Assembly: GCF_010974825.1 (NCBI RefSeq)
Contig: NZ_JAAILA010000015.1
Span: forward strand, 62,001-126,000
Length of the DNA: 64,000 bases
From: Aeromonas rivipollensis
GTDB taxonomy: Bacteria > Pseudomonadota > Gammaproteobacteria > Enterobacterales > Aeromonadaceae
Direction of reading: 5' to 3'
The position numbers and the translations under genes are program-made. Each line of letters begins with the position of its first letter. The stretch's first letter is position 1. A model generated the notes under the pieces. It ran no database searches. It was not told the DNA's origin and saw only the letters and a program-made list of their open reading frames with translations. Below, piece by piece: positions 37,901 to 45,661 of this stretch.

Positions 37901-38414
37901 CTACGACTTTACCCGCAGGGTGCGCGCTACCCGGGACCTGGCCTCCCTTCCCATCATCGCCATGACCGCCAATGTGATGCCGGAGCAGGGGCAACGCTGT
38001 CTGGCCGCCGGGATGAACGATGTGCTGGGCAAGCCGGTGCTGCTGGAGGGGCTGCGCGGCATGCTGATGAAATGGCACCTGCTGCCGTCCCCAGGCCTGC
38101 TTGATGTGGCCGCGTTGCAGCGCCTGTTCGGGACGGGTGAGCCCTTAGCGCAGATGCTGGGCCAGTTTTGCGAGGAGCTGGCGCAATCCCTGGCACAGGT
38201 GCAGGAGAACGACAAGGCGCTGGCAGACTGGGTGCATCGCCAGGCGGGCACCATCTCCATGATGATGGTCGAGGATCTGGCGCAGCAGGCCTGGCATCTG
38301 GAGGAGAAGATCCGCCAGCAGGGGGCGAGGGCGTGCGAAGCCGAATTGAGGGAATTCAGGGCACTGCTTGGACGTATAGTCGAGGAGCTGAGGGGGCTTC
38401 TCCCTCGTGCCTGA
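34938..38414 (+). CDS. BvgS/EvgS-like hybrid sensor kinase (phosphorelay)
   Basis: The product is up to 1158 residues. A long N-terminal region with a hydrophobic signal (about 25-50) precedes two periplasmic SBP_bac_3 Venus-flytrap domains (about 55-275 and 295-520). A membrane helix (about 533-553) leads to an H-box (MSHEIRTPMNGILGM, His about 590) and ATPase (NLVSNAVKFTE, DTGIGM, GGTGLGLSIS). A degenerate receiver-like segment (about 815-920) precedes a full receiver (VLVVEDNPLNQ, Asp in LILCDCQMPVMDGYD) and an Hpt domain with His in WVHRQAGTISMM. It should relay phosphate to the divergent regulator. Start could be 34938 or 34965. Confidence 0.9.
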   Translation: MRRFFPSNKMKHVPQLADRVRCYPSILFRLATLVLLFNLVLYCHSAIAASKPPLQVIKVGVLKGGWGPFQQWDGNNGSGFSVELMALLAKNLDYRIEWKAYTDWRHLYKASCRGDVDILLDAFRADERKCISYSRPYYSSPTVVVVRHDSPLFRDVSGLSQARIAVEIGFLTDKLIRLHYPSVSRILFSDSSSALRAVLEGKADAYIGNLHVTNEFIGQHPELAVVAQSPLLMESLHLGVSRHKPSLGVRLDTAIQALTVEERTELERRWLGDSRLSFQGHSGFLLRPDEREWLAQLPPLRVGLLEGWAPFSFLDSQGRVSGLIDDYLGLFKEKLGLAYRHRTDPSRSALLQAQIHQEVDLIVLPLRVSQRLAGWQVSRPIASFPVVIATARGSNSIGGFAELAGKQLIVTDRMLVSELKARIPHVIVTVVSGPEEGLAMVAAGRGDAYVGNLAVLSRVIDERFGDNLHIVAPTPFRDELVVAVRESYAPLLPLINRVLVSMSDKEKQQIRNTWLALNYSEGIPWQKLLRTLIPLGAGVLLFILILSIAYWRLHREIRRRREVEAALAHAKELAERAASKKAEFLATMSHEIRTPMNGILGMAEQLSFTPLDLEQRQMVAIINQGAEGLLQLIGNVLDYAKLDAGKMQLAPTSFLLRELADNVLTMISSEVERKGLQIYLRVDDEVGARFNGDVLRLKQVLFNLVSNAVKFTERGFIELSISQEWQSAGEQRLLFGVQDTGIGMSAEVQARIFNAFEQADGATTRNHGGTGLGLSISHTLAELMEGTLRLESAPGVGTFIGLSVTLGLERQKECDPLLAGLRAFLAVDDDRLRHTLRQHLLSLGVQTWNELGGADLIFGEARDLPHNGICIAPLGNVLGYQRRDGVYWLNSNPLTWQAVREVCHRQLGLGEVAPLPAASPLTEASLPLPARVLVVEDNPLNQTLIRRQLRQLDLGCDLAEHGGQALLMLEQRPYELILCDCQMPVMDGYDFTRRVRATRDLASLPIIAMTANVMPEQGQRCLAAGMNDVLGKPVLLEGLRGMLMKWHLLPSPGLLDVAALQRLFGTGEPLAQMLGQFCEELAQSLAQVQENDKALADWVHRQAGTISMMMVEDLAQQAWHLEEKIRQQGARACEAELREFRALLGRIVEELRGLLPRA

Positions 38415-38421
38415 GGCTGCC

Positions 38422-38688
38422 TCAGCGGGCCGCCATGGCCTGCTGGGTGTGCTGGCTCGGAACGGCGTGCATGGCCTGGGCCAGCCACTCCCAGTCCAGT
38501 GGCGGTGTGCCCGCCTTGAAGCGCTGGTAGGCCTGGCCCTGATGGATGGTCAGGAACAGGGTCGTCGGCAGGCCGAGGCGGTTGAGATAGCGCACCATGA
38601 CGTCACCCTGATAATGGCGCAGCCGTTGTTGCAGCTCGGGCAGCGTCAACCCTTGCTCCCGGCCCCTTTCATCCCAGATTTCAAACAT
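38422..38688 (-). CDS. Hypothetical protein (88 aa)
   Basis: Starts MFEIWDERGREQGLTLPELQ, is mixed charged and hydrophobic, and has no membrane segment. I do not recognise the family. ATG 38688 is preferred to 38748 because AAGGAG lies about 9 nt upstream. It converges with the kinase gene. Confidence 0.55.
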   Translation of the reverse strand: MFEIWDERGREQGLTLPELQQRLRHYQGDVMVRYLNRLGLPTTLFLTIHQGQAYQRFKAGTPPLDWEWLAQAMHAVPSQHTQQAMAAR

Positions 38689-38792
38689 GTGAGGGCGCTC
38701 CTTGCGATTCGAGGCATTCACTGTTTCGAAAAAGCGGGGGCAGGGCAATTGTCAGATCTGACAGTGTCAAATGACCACTGGCCATAAATGCG

Positions 38793-38817
38793 AAAACCCG
38801 GCGCCAGGCCGGGTTTT
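38793..38817 (-). terminator. Terminator of the tRNA-Tyr operon
   Basis: On the minus strand AAAACCCGGCC and CCGGGTTTT arms lie just 3' of the last tRNA gene. Confidence 0.85.
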
Positions 38818-38825
38818 CTGAATGA

Positions 38826-38910
38826 TGGTGGAGGGAGAAGGATTCGAACCTTCGAAGGCAGAGCCGTCAGATTTACAGTCTGATCCCTTTGGCCGCTCGG
38901 GAACCCCTCC
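38826..38910 (-). tRNA. tRNA-Tyr (GTA), copy 3 of the operon
   Basis: An 85-nt class II tRNA on the minus strand. The 5' end GGAGGGGTTCCCGAGCGG pairs with the 3' end CCCTCC. The anticodon loop CTGTAAA places GTA at 38874-38876. It has a long variable arm, the T-loop GTTCGAATC and an encoded CCA. It is identical in the mature region to the two upstream copies. Confidence 0.97.
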
Positions 38911-38955
38911 ACAGGGGTACTACTTTTTACAGGCCTTTCACGCAATGCAGGAAGA

Positions 38956-39040
38956 TGGTGGAGGGAGAAGGATTCGAACCTTCGAAGGCAGAGCCGTCAG
39001 ATTTACAGTCTGATCCCTTTGGCCGCTCGGGAACCCCTCC
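38956..39040 (-). tRNA. tRNA-Tyr (GTA), copy 2 of the operon
   Basis: Same 85-nt sequence as its neighbours, including encoded CCA. It is separated by a 45-bp spacer from the distal copy and a 32-bp spacer from the proximal copy. Confidence 0.97.
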
Positions 39041-39072
39041 ACGGGGTATTTTCCTGATTGTTCGCACTTGAA

Positions 39073-39157
39073 TGGTGGAGGGAGAAGGATTCGAACCTTC
39101 GAAGGCAGAGCCGTCAGATTTACAGTCTGATCCCTTTGGCCGCTCGGGAACCCCTCC
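39073..39157 (-). tRNA. tRNA-Tyr (GTA), copy 1 (promoter-proximal)
   Basis: First of three identical tRNA-Tyr genes, with anticodon GTA, long variable arm and encoded CCA. It lies about 10 bp from the predicted transcript start. Confidence 0.97.
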
Positions 39158-39173
39158 CCAAGTGCGAGGCCGC

Positions 39174-39201
39174 ATACTACCAGATCCGGCAAGGTTGTGA
39201 A
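39174..39201 (-). promoter_or_regulatory. Promoter of the tRNA-Tyr operon
   Basis: On the minus strand TTCACA and TAGTAT are 16 bp apart, followed by a GC-rich discriminator (GCGGCC), as expected for a stringently controlled stable-RNA promoter. Confidence 0.65.
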
Positions 39202-39330
39202 CCCCTTGGCCGCATTCTGACGACAAAAAAGTGTCAACTGGTTATTTTTTGATATGTTTCGCTCAAAATTCACGCTTTTCAATGACTTTTATGTCGATGT
39301 CCTGGAGGGCCGGCAGGGAGGGCATGGACA

Positions 39331-39358
39331 GAGGAGCCACGATGGGCTCCTCTTTTTT
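39331..39358 (+). terminator. Orphan plus-strand terminator
   Basis: GAGGAGCC and GGCTCCTC arms are followed by six T residues on the plus strand. Both flanking genes (tRNA-Tyr and the FabH-like gene) are on the minus strand, so nothing annotated needs it. It may end a small RNA made from within 39200-39330. Confidence 0.6.
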
Positions 39359-39386
39359 ATGCGGGAAAGGGTGGCAGTGGCGAGGC

Positions 39387-40475
39387 TCAGGCGTCTGAGG
39401 TGCGTGCCTGCTGGCAGCCCTGAACCGCGTGGGCGATGAGCTCGAGGGCGCTCTGCTCGCAGGGGGGCAACTCCTCGTCGCATTGGCCGAGCGGGGTGAC
39501 GCGAGGGCCCCATTTGATGAGGGCGGCGCCCCAGGTCAGACCGGCCCCGAAGGCGGCGGTCAGCAGATAGCTGCCCGGCTTGACCCGGCCCTGCTCCAGC
39601 GCCTCGCACAGGGCGATGGGCACAGTCGCAGCCGAGGTGTTGCCGTACTGCTCTATGTTGACCATCACCTTCTCCATGGGGGCGTTCATGCGCTTGGCCA
39701 GGGTCTCTATGATGCGCACATTGGCCTGGTGGGGGACTATGAGGTCGACTTGCTCGGGGGCTATGCCGGCCTGGGCCAGTACGGCACCTGTGGCCTCGCC
39801 CATGCCGCGCACGGCGCGCTTGAAGATCTCCTGCCCCTCGAAGTTGAAGGTGAAGAGGCCGTCGATGTCGGCGAAACGCACCCTATCCGTCCCGAAGTTC
39901 GGCACGTGCAGTATCTCCCGTGCCTCGCTGTCACAGCCGAGCTTGCTGGCAATCAGGCCGCTCTTCTGCTCGCTCGCCTCTATCACCACGGCGCCCGCGC
40001 CGTCGCCAAACAGCACAGCAGTGTCGCGCTTGGCCCAGTCCAGCAGCTGGATGAGACGCTCGGCGCCTATCACCAGCACCTTCTGCATCATGCCGGTCTG
40101 CACCAGGGAGGTGGCGACCGAGAGCGCATAGACGAAGCCGGTACAGGCGGCATTGAGGTCGAACACCGCCGCCTTGTGGGCGCCCAGGGCCTGCTGCACG
40201 GCAGAGGCTCCATTGGGAACTAGCGTGCCCGGGGTGGCGGTGGCCAGTATGATGCCATCGAGTTCACCGGCCTCCAGACCGGCGCAGGCCAGGGCGCGGC
40301 GGGCGGCCAGGGTGGCGAGCGCCTGGGTGCTGACGTGGGAGACCCGACGGGCCTTGATGCCGGTACGCGGATAGATCCACTCATCCGAGGTATCCATGAT
40401 GGTGCTGAGGTCATCGTTGGTCAGCACTGCGGGGGGGAGGCATTTGCCCCAGCCGGTGATATTGGCGTATTTCAT
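39387..40475 (-). CDS. FabH-like 3-oxoacyl-ACP synthase III
   Basis: The 362-residue thiolase-fold enzyme condenses an acyl-CoA starter with malonyl-ACP. The catalytic triad is visible: Cys in [12 protein letters not shown], His in [10 protein letters not shown] and Asn in [15 protein letters not shown]-terminal tail of about 35 residues after GAALIKWG exceeds E. coli FabH (317). It stands alone, away from any fab cluster, so it may be a second KASIII with a special starter. ATG 40475 ([10 protein letters not shown]) is chosen because the longer frame has no family resemblance. Confidence 0.85.
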   Translation of the reverse strand: MKYANITGWGKCLPPAVLTNDDLSTIMDTSDEWIYPRTGIKARRVSHVSTQALATLAARRALACAGLEAGELDGIILATATPGTLVPNGASAVQQALGAHKAAVFDLNAACTGFVYALSVATSLVQTGMMQKVLVIGAERLIQLLDWAKRDTAVLFGDGAGAVVIEASEQKSGLIASKLGCDSEAREILHVPNFGTDRVRFADIDGLFTFNFEGQEIFKRAVRGMGEATGAVLAQAGIAPEQVDLIVPHQANVRIIETLAKRMNAPMEKVMVNIEQYGNTSAATVPIALCEALEQGRVKPGSYLLTAAFGAGLTWGAALIKWGPRVTPLGQCDEELPPCEQSALELIAHAVQGCQQARTSDA

Positions 40476-40677
40476 CTTGTTATCGCTTCTTGTTGTAGAT
40501 CGCCCGCGGGCGGAAAAGTGCGCAATTATGTCGTACAGGCTTTCCAGTGTCATCCCGCGGGGAGGGGAGCGCAAGGGGGCGCAGGGAGAACAAGGTGGTG
40601 ATTTTGCTTAAATTCCCGCTTCTCCATGTCTTAAGATGAGAGCCCGACCCAGGCTCTCCCTTCCCGAGGTGTTGTCA

Positions 40678-41637
40678 GTGCACAAAGCGAATCTCAACCT
40701 GTTGCCCACCCTCAAGGTGTTGCTGGAGACCCGCAACATCAGCCGGGCGGCGGAGCTGCTGCACCTGAGCCAGCCCTCCATCAGCAAGCAGCTCGGCCAG
40801 CTTCGCAGCGAGTTTGGTGACGAGCTGCTGGTGCGGGAGGGGCAGCGCTGGCTGCTGACCCCGCGGGCCGAGAGCCTGGCGGCGGCGCTTGCCGACTCCC
40901 TCGGTGCCCTGGAGCGGCTCTATGCGGCGCCCGAGTTTGCCCCAGAGCGCTGCGAGCGGGTGTTCCGGCTCGCCTCCTCCGACTACGTGGCCCAGCACAT
41001 ACTGCCCGACATCTGTGCGGCCCTGGCCAGAGCCGCCCCTCTGGCGGCGCTGGAGTACAGCCTGTGGGACAAGCGCCAGCTGCCGCAGCTGTGGCAGTCC
41101 GAGCTGGATCTGGTCTCAACCATCACGGATCTGGTGCCGGATCAGATCCGGGGGCTGCACCAGGGGGAGGACAGGCTGGTGATGCTGATGGGGCGCCACC
41201 ACCCGCTTTCGGGCACGGTGCCCAGCCTGGATGACTATCTCGCCTGGCCCCATCTGCAGGTGAGCGGTGGCGGCGACAAGGACAGCCCGGTGGAGCAGGT
41301 GCTGGCCCCTCGGGGGCTCTCCCGCCGCTGGTTTGCCCGGGTGCCCTTCTTCCAGGCGGCGGTGGAGGTGCTGCTGCGCACCGACTGCCTGATGACCACC
41401 CCGGCCCACATCGCCTGGCAGCTCTCCCGGGAGCACGCCCTGAGTTTTTGCGATCTGCCCTTCGCCACCCGGGTGCAGCAGTATCATCTGCTGTGGCACC
41501 AGCGCCACCACCTGGATCCGGCCCACCGCTGGTTTCGTGAGCTGGCCTACCCCTTCCTGCGGGATCACCTGCAGCGCACCCTGGGGGAGAGCCGCAAACA
41601 GCTGGATCTGAAGGCGGATCACCTCAGCCAGGGGTAG
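40678..41637 (+). CDS. LysR-family transcriptional regulator
   Basis: The 319-residue protein has the N-terminal winged helix (LLETRNISRAAELLHLSQPSISKQLGQLR) and a periplasmic-binding-like effector domain from about residue 95. The GTG at 40678 has GAGGTG about 7 nt upstream, and the first residues HKANLNLLPTLKVLLE fit the family. The LysE-type exporter gene follows on the same strand. Regulation of that exporter is plausible but not shown. Confidence 0.88.
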   Translation: MHKANLNLLPTLKVLLETRNISRAAELLHLSQPSISKQLGQLRSEFGDELLVREGQRWLLTPRAESLAAALADSLGALERLYAAPEFAPERCERVFRLASSDYVAQHILPDICAALARAAPLAALEYSLWDKRQLPQLWQSELDLVSTITDLVPDQIRGLHQGEDRLVMLMGRHHPLSGTVPSLDDYLAWPHLQVSGGGDKDSPVEQVLAPRGLSRRWFARVPFFQAAVEVLLRTDCLMTTPAHIAWQLSREHALSFCDLPFATRVQQYHLLWHQRHHLDPAHRWFRELAYPFLRDHLQRTLGESRKQLDLKADHLSQG

Positions 41638-41642
41638 TCGGT

Positions 41643-41700
41643 TATGCCAGCCTATAGCCGTTGGCTATGGGCTCTATTCATAACTTTCATTTCTGGCATA
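41643..41700. repeat. Nested inverted repeats between LysR and LysE genes
   Basis: An outer pair TATGCCAG / CTGGCATA (41643-41650, 41693-41700) encloses an inner hairpin CCTATAGCC-gtt-GGCTATGG (41651-41670). It could be a terminator of the LysR gene without a T-run, or a regulatory structure for the exporter. Confidence 0.5.
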
Positions 41701-41760
41701 GCTGGCCACCTCCTACCCTGATCACAGTGAGATACATTCGGCTTGGGAGAAGGAAAGGGT

Positions 41761-42372
41761 ATGGAAATGACGAGTTGGCTGGCGCTCGCCGCCATTTGCG
41801 TGATGGGGGCCATCAGTCCGGGGCCCAGCCTGGCGCTGATCATCCGCAATACGGTGCAGGGGGGGCAGGGCCACGGGGTGGCCACGGCGCTCGGCCACGG
41901 CCTGGGGGTGGGGATCTACGCCCTCATCACGGCGCTGGGTCTCTCTGTGCTGATCACCCAGACCCCGCTGCTGTTTGATCTGATCCGCTACGGCGGTGCC
42001 GCCTTCCTCGCCTGGCTCGGGATCAAGGCGCTCTTGGCCAAGCCCGCCAGTGGCGACTCTGCCGACGAGACGGTGCACGGCGCCCGTGGCCGTCAGGGGG
42101 CGTTCGAGGGCTTCATGGTGGCCTTCTTGAACCCCCAGCTCGCCATCTTCTTCATCGCCCTGTTCAGCCAGTTCGTGCACGCCGATACCGGCTGGCGCGA
42201 GGGGAGCATCATGATGCTGACCGCCGGCGGCATAGACGCGCTCTGGTACGTGCTGGTGGCCCTGGTGCTCTCCCGCGGGCCCGTGCTGGCCTGGCTCAAG
42301 GCCAAGTCCTTCGTGATCGACAAGATAAGCGGCCTGGTGTTGCTGGGATTGGCGCTCAAGGTGGTGATCTGA
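41761..42372 (+). CDS. LysE/RhtB-family amino-acid exporter
   Basis: Inner-membrane exporter with about six hydrophobic helices in 203 residues. Family motifs include the N-terminal GAISPGPSLALIIRNTVQGG and central FLNPQLAIFFIALF. ATG 41761 has AAGGA at 6 nt; TTG 41743 is less likely. The substrate (threonine, homoserine, lysine or another) cannot be told. Its last 100 bases are repeated twice more directly downstream. Confidence 0.88.
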   Translation: MEMTSWLALAAICVMGAISPGPSLALIIRNTVQGGQGHGVATALGHGLGVGIYALITALGLSVLITQTPLLFDLIRYGGAAFLAWLGIKALLAKPASGDSADETVHGARGRQGAFEGFMVAFLNPQLAIFFIALFSQFVHADTGWREGSIMMLTAGGIDALWYVLVALVLSRGPVLAWLKAKSFVIDKISGLVLLGLALKVVI

Positions 42373-42592
42373 GCTCTCCCGCGGTCTGTCCATGGCTCGC
42401 CTGGCTCAAGGCCAAGTCCTTCGTGATCGACAAGATAAGCGGCCTGGTGTTGCTGGGATTGGCGCTCAAGGTGGTGATCTGAGCTCTCCCGCGGTCTGTT
42501 CATGGCTGGCCTGGCTCAAGGCCAAGTCCTTCGTGATCGACAAGATAAGCGGCCTGGTGCTGCTGGGATTGGCGCTCAAAGTGGTGATCTAG
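42373..42592 (+). repeat. Two further tandem copies of the LysE-type gene 3' end
   Basis: Two 110-bp units (42373-42482 and 42483-42592) repeat the gene's final segment. About 84 bases from GCCTGGCTCAAGG to the stop are identical or nearly so. The first part of each unit (GGTCTGT-CATGGCT) differs from the gene (GGGCCCGTGCTG) and is 4-5 nt longer, so the copies change frame. Copy 3 has CTGCTG for TTGCTG, AAA for AAG and TAG for TGA. No start codon with a ribosome site is present. Confidence 0.95.
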
Positions 42593-42625
42593 ACCAGCGT
42601 CTGGTGCCAGTGTCGCCAGCGCAAT

Positions 42626-42666
42626 CTCCCTTCTCCCCTTGCGGGAGAAGGGTTGGGGATGAGGGG
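42626..42666. repeat. REP-like dispersed palindrome, copy 2 (inverted)
   Basis: The reverse complement of 8226-8266 with one mismatch in 41 bases. It includes the hairpin of CTTCTCCC and GGGAGAAG arms. It lies between the LysE repeats and rlhA; the rest of 42667-42831 shows nothing recognisable. Confidence 0.85.
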
Positions 42667-42831
42667 CGACCACATAGGCTTGTCTCGGCCCGGCGAAAGC
42701 CGCATCTCCTGCTTAGGAATGTCGGCCTATCCAATCCTGCATTCTGCGGTGATCTTAAGCGGGATCAAGGCGGCGGGCGCCTGGTCTCGCTAGAGTGACG
42801 GGCATTTCTCGTCCGCCTTCAGACCAGACCC

Positions 42832-44679
42832 ATGCAGGATCACACCCAGACTAACCGCCTCGAGCTGCTGGCTCCGGCCAAGAACCTCGCCTACGGCATC
42901 GAAGCCATCAACCACGGTGCCGATGCCGTCTACATGGGCGGCCCCGCCTTCGGTGCCCGCAGTGCGGCAGGCAACTCCCTCGAAGATATCGAAGCGCTGG
43001 CGCGCCACGCCCACCGCTTCGGCGCCCAGGTGTTCGTCGCCTTCAACACCCTGCTGCACGACCAGGAGCTGGAGCAGGCCCGGCGCCTGACCCACCAGAT
43101 CTACGAGGCCGGGGCCGATGCGCTGATCGTGCAGGATATGGGGCTGCTGGCGCTCGACCTCCCCCCCATCGCGTTGCACGCCAGCACCCAGACCGACAAC
43201 CGCACGCCGGAAAAGGTGAAGTTTCTGCAGGACGTGGGTTTCTCCCAGGTGGTGCTGGCCCGGGAATTGTCCCTTGAGCAGATCCGTGCCATCAGCGCCC
43301 AGACCCAGGTGCAGCTGGAATTCTTTATCCACGGTGCCCTGTGCGTCTCCTACAGCGGCCAGTGCAACATCAGCCACGCCCGCACCGGGCGCAGCGCGAA
43401 CCGTGGCGAGTGTGCCCAGCTCTGCCGGCTGCCCTGCTCCCTACAGACCCCAGGGGGTGAGGTGCTGGTGGAGAACAGCCACCTGTTGTCCCTCAAGGAC
43501 ATGGATCAGAGCACGAACCTGGAGGCGCTGATCGCCGCGGGCATCCGCTCCTTCAAGATTGAGGGGCGCCTCAAGGGGGTGGACTACGTCAAGAATGTCA
43601 CCGCCTGGTATCGCCAGAAGCTGGACGCCATCCTGGAGCGCCGCCCCGATCTGGTGGCGGCGTCGGCCGGTCGCTGCAGCTACGGTTTCACACCGGATCC
43701 CAAAAAGAGCTTCAACCGGGGAAGCACCGACTACTTCCTCCATGGCCGCCAGCCGGGGATAGACTCCACCAGGAGCCCGAAATATGTGGGTGAACCCCTG
43801 GGCCGCGTCAGCAAGGTGACCCGCGATGGCATAGAGATAGACGGCAAACCCGTGAGCCTCAACAACGGCGATGGCCTCGGCTTCTTCAAGCCGGGGGGCG
43901 AACTGGTGGGGATGCGCCTCAACAAGGTGGAAGGTAAGCAGTTACTGCTGTCGGAGCGCATGCCTGGCCTCAAGGTGGGCACCGAGATCTTCCGCAACCA
44001 CGATCAGGCATTCAGCAAGTTGCTGGAGAAGCCGAGCGCGGAGCGCCGCATCCGGGTCGATATGCGGCTCTCTGAATGCGACCAAGGCGTCCGGCTCGTG
44101 CTCACCGACGAGCAGGGCATCGGCGCCTCCGTCACGCTCCCCTGCGACAAGCAGCCGGCCGACAACCCGGCGCGGGCGCTGCAACAGGCGCGGGACCAGC
44201 TTGGCAAACTGGGTAACACCCTGTTTGTGGCACGCCAGATTGAGTTGGTATTCACTTCTCCCCTGTTCATTGCCGCATCCATGCTCAACGGCCTGCGCCG
44301 GGACGGCATAGCCGCCCTGGAGGCGGCCCGTCTGGCCGCCTACCGGCGACCCGAGCGGCGCATCCCTCTGCGTGACGCCACCTATCCCCAGCACCGGCTC
44401 TCCTACCTCGGCAACGTGCTGAACAGTGCGGCCGAGCAGTTCTTCCGCGAGCACGGGGTGGGGCGCATAGCCCCCGCCTATGAGGCGAACAAGGAGCAGG
44501 GGGAGGTGGTGCTGATGATCACCAAACACTGTATTCGCTACAGCCAGCACCTCTGCCCGAAAGAGGTGCCCGGCCTCAAGGCCGAACCGCTGGAATTGAA
44601 GATGGGTAAAGACAGTTTCCGCCTGCGCTTTGACTGCAAGCGCTGCGAGATGCAGGTGATGGGGAGTTTGAAAAAGTAA
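42832..44679 (+). CDS. rlhA: Peptidase U32-family 23S rRNA C2501 hydroxylase RlhA
   Basis: Closely resembles E. coli RlhA (YdcP), which makes 5-hydroxycytidine at 23S rRNA position 2501. The 615-residue protein has the U32 core (ELLAPAKNLAYGIEAINHGA, GGPAFGARSA, HASTQTDNRTPEKVKFL, ARELSLEQIRAI). Four conserved Cys regions follow: GALCVSYSGQCNISH, CAQLCRLPC, KHCIRYSQHLCP and CKRCEM. It is about 40 residues shorter at the C-terminus than the E. coli protein. Monocistronic. Confidence 0.88.
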   Translation: MQDHTQTNRLELLAPAKNLAYGIEAINHGADAVYMGGPAFGARSAAGNSLEDIEALARHAHRFGAQVFVAFNTLLHDQELEQARRLTHQIYEAGADALIVQDMGLLALDLPPIALHASTQTDNRTPEKVKFLQDVGFSQVVLARELSLEQIRAISAQTQVQLEFFIHGALCVSYSGQCNISHARTGRSANRGECAQLCRLPCSLQTPGGEVLVENSHLLSLKDMDQSTNLEALIAAGIRSFKIEGRLKGVDYVKNVTAWYRQKLDAILERRPDLVAASAGRCSYGFTPDPKKSFNRGSTDYFLHGRQPGIDSTRSPKYVGEPLGRVSKVTRDGIEIDGKPVSLNNGDGLGFFKPGGELVGMRLNKVEGKQLLLSERMPGLKVGTEIFRNHDQAFSKLLEKPSAERRIRVDMRLSECDQGVRLVLTDEQGIGASVTLPCDKQPADNPARALQQARDQLGKLGNTLFVARQIELVFTSPLFIAASMLNGLRRDGIAALEAARLAAYRRPERRIPLRDATYPQHRLSYLGNVLNSAAEQFFREHGVGRIAPAYEANKEQGEVVLMITKHCIRYSQHLCPKEVPGLKAEPLELKMGKDSFRLRFDCKRCEMQVMGSLKK

Positions 44680-44689
44680 TCCGTTTGCG

Positions 44690-44822
44690 GCCTCTCACCC
44701 TAGCTCCCTTACTAGGGGAGAGGAGATCAATCTGTATAGTGCCATCCATTACCAGCGGTGGTATCTACTCCCTTTTCCCACTTACTTTTGAAAAATGGGG
44801 GAGGGGCTGGGGATGAGGGGGC
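44690..44822. repeat. Degenerate REP-like elements after rlhA
   Basis: Two partial relatives of the 41-bp REP-like unit: CTCCC-ttacta-GGGGAG near 44710, and GGGGGAGGGGCTGGGGATGA near 44799. They look like a split or decayed pair around about 60 bp of other DNA. The rest of 44823-44969 shows no gene. Confidence 0.5.
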
Positions 44823-44969
44823 GTAAATGTGCAGTGTTCCAGGGAAGAGTGTTTTCGACTGAACTGTCTGAAAATTCTCTTTCCGAACGTCTGATTACGC
44901 CTCGCTTATCAAACCAGCGGCTCTGAGTTTATGAAATCCAATATTTACCAAGCGAGATTAAATTTGTTA

Positions 44970-45021
44970 TTACATATCCAAATTGGCTTCAATGGTCCAG
45001 TCATTATCTATCCTGTGCGGT
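44970..45021 (-). pseudogene. Gene-end fragment A (left flank of low-GC ORF)
   Basis: Read on the minus strand it gives TPHRIDNDWTIEANLDM followed by TAATAA. There is no start or longer homologous frame upstream. It matches fragment B (45662-45720) at base and protein level, so the two are direct repeats of a lost gene's 3' end. The parent family is not recognised. Confidence 0.6.
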
Positions 45022-45148
45022 GTAGGACCTCGTGGCTGCATTCTCTGCGAGTGATCCTGTTTGGCGATAAAGTCAGATGAAAAATGTGGCCATTTCTATA
45101 TCCAAAGGGGGGGGTAGCCAGAATCCTTACCTGTAGCGGAGGTATGCA

Positions 45149-45604
45149 ATGATAGTACTGTTTATTCTTGTGTTGGCTATCGTCACTCCGGCCGTCATCC
45201 TGCTGGCTACCGTCAAGCTCACAGAGGCAGAGTACGCACCTCAAAGTCAGTCCATCACTTCATCGATTTTCACAACCGTAAGATACTGGGTTGCTATCGG
45301 TTATACGGGATTTCTGTTCACAGGGGCACTTGGAGGCATCTTGGTTGCGACGACGAGTGAATACGGAGGTTACAGTATCCCTGGTTGCAATTTCTACGAT
45401 GCGCTTCTCTACGGTGCTCGTTGCCAAGGTTTTAATGGTGCGTGGGTAGCTTCTGCTGTTCTTAACTTCGTGCTATTGATTGTGCAGTTGTCGGCAGCCT
45501 CGCTATCCTCCCCATTCTTTTTCCCTATAGCCCTCCTGCTTTGGACACCCCCCATCTACATCATCTATTTATGCGTTAGACGATTGAGGTGTCGGAGGGA
45601 GTAG
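45149..45604 (+). CDS. Hypothetical multi-pass membrane protein in a low-GC patch
   Basis: The 151 residues have hydrophobic segments at about 1-23, 45-68, 98-117 and 120-142, with a basic tail (VRRLRCRRE). It starts MIVLFILVLAIVTPAVILLA after GGAGG at 45138-45142. GC content and codon use differ from neighbouring genes. Related gene-end fragments lie on both sides, suggesting an acquired cassette. I do not recognise the family. Confidence 0.6.
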   Translation: MIVLFILVLAIVTPAVILLATVKLTEAEYAPQSQSITSSIFTTVRYWVAIGYTGFLFTGALGGILVATTSEYGGYSIPGCNFYDALLYGARCQGFNGAWVASAVLNFVLLIVQLSAASLSSPFFFPIALLLWTPPIYIIYLCVRRLRCRRE

Positions 45605-45661
45605 TTTCGTAGATTGTTTAAATTTATAAAGACTAAGGTTTACTAAACGATATCAACGTTT

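Noticed and set aside
38826-39157. tRNA-Tyr triplet as an integration hotspot or a member of the 3'-end duplication pattern
   Set aside because: The three genes are full-length, identical and share a promoter and a terminator; tandem tRNA-Tyr genes are common and no element lies between them.
38927-39282. Repetitive ORFs across the tRNA-Tyr cluster on both strands
   Set aside because: They are translations of the three identical tRNA genes (the EGFEPSKAEP-type repeats), not proteins.
42392-42592. 66-residue ORF across the LysE 3'-end repeats
   Set aside because: It arises from reading two repeat units in different frames; no ribosome site, and its end simply repeats the exporter C-terminus.
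45008-45244. 78-residue minus-strand ORF overlapping the start of the low-GC membrane protein
   Set aside because: Out of frame with the conserved fragment A, no ribosome site, and opposite a better supported gene.
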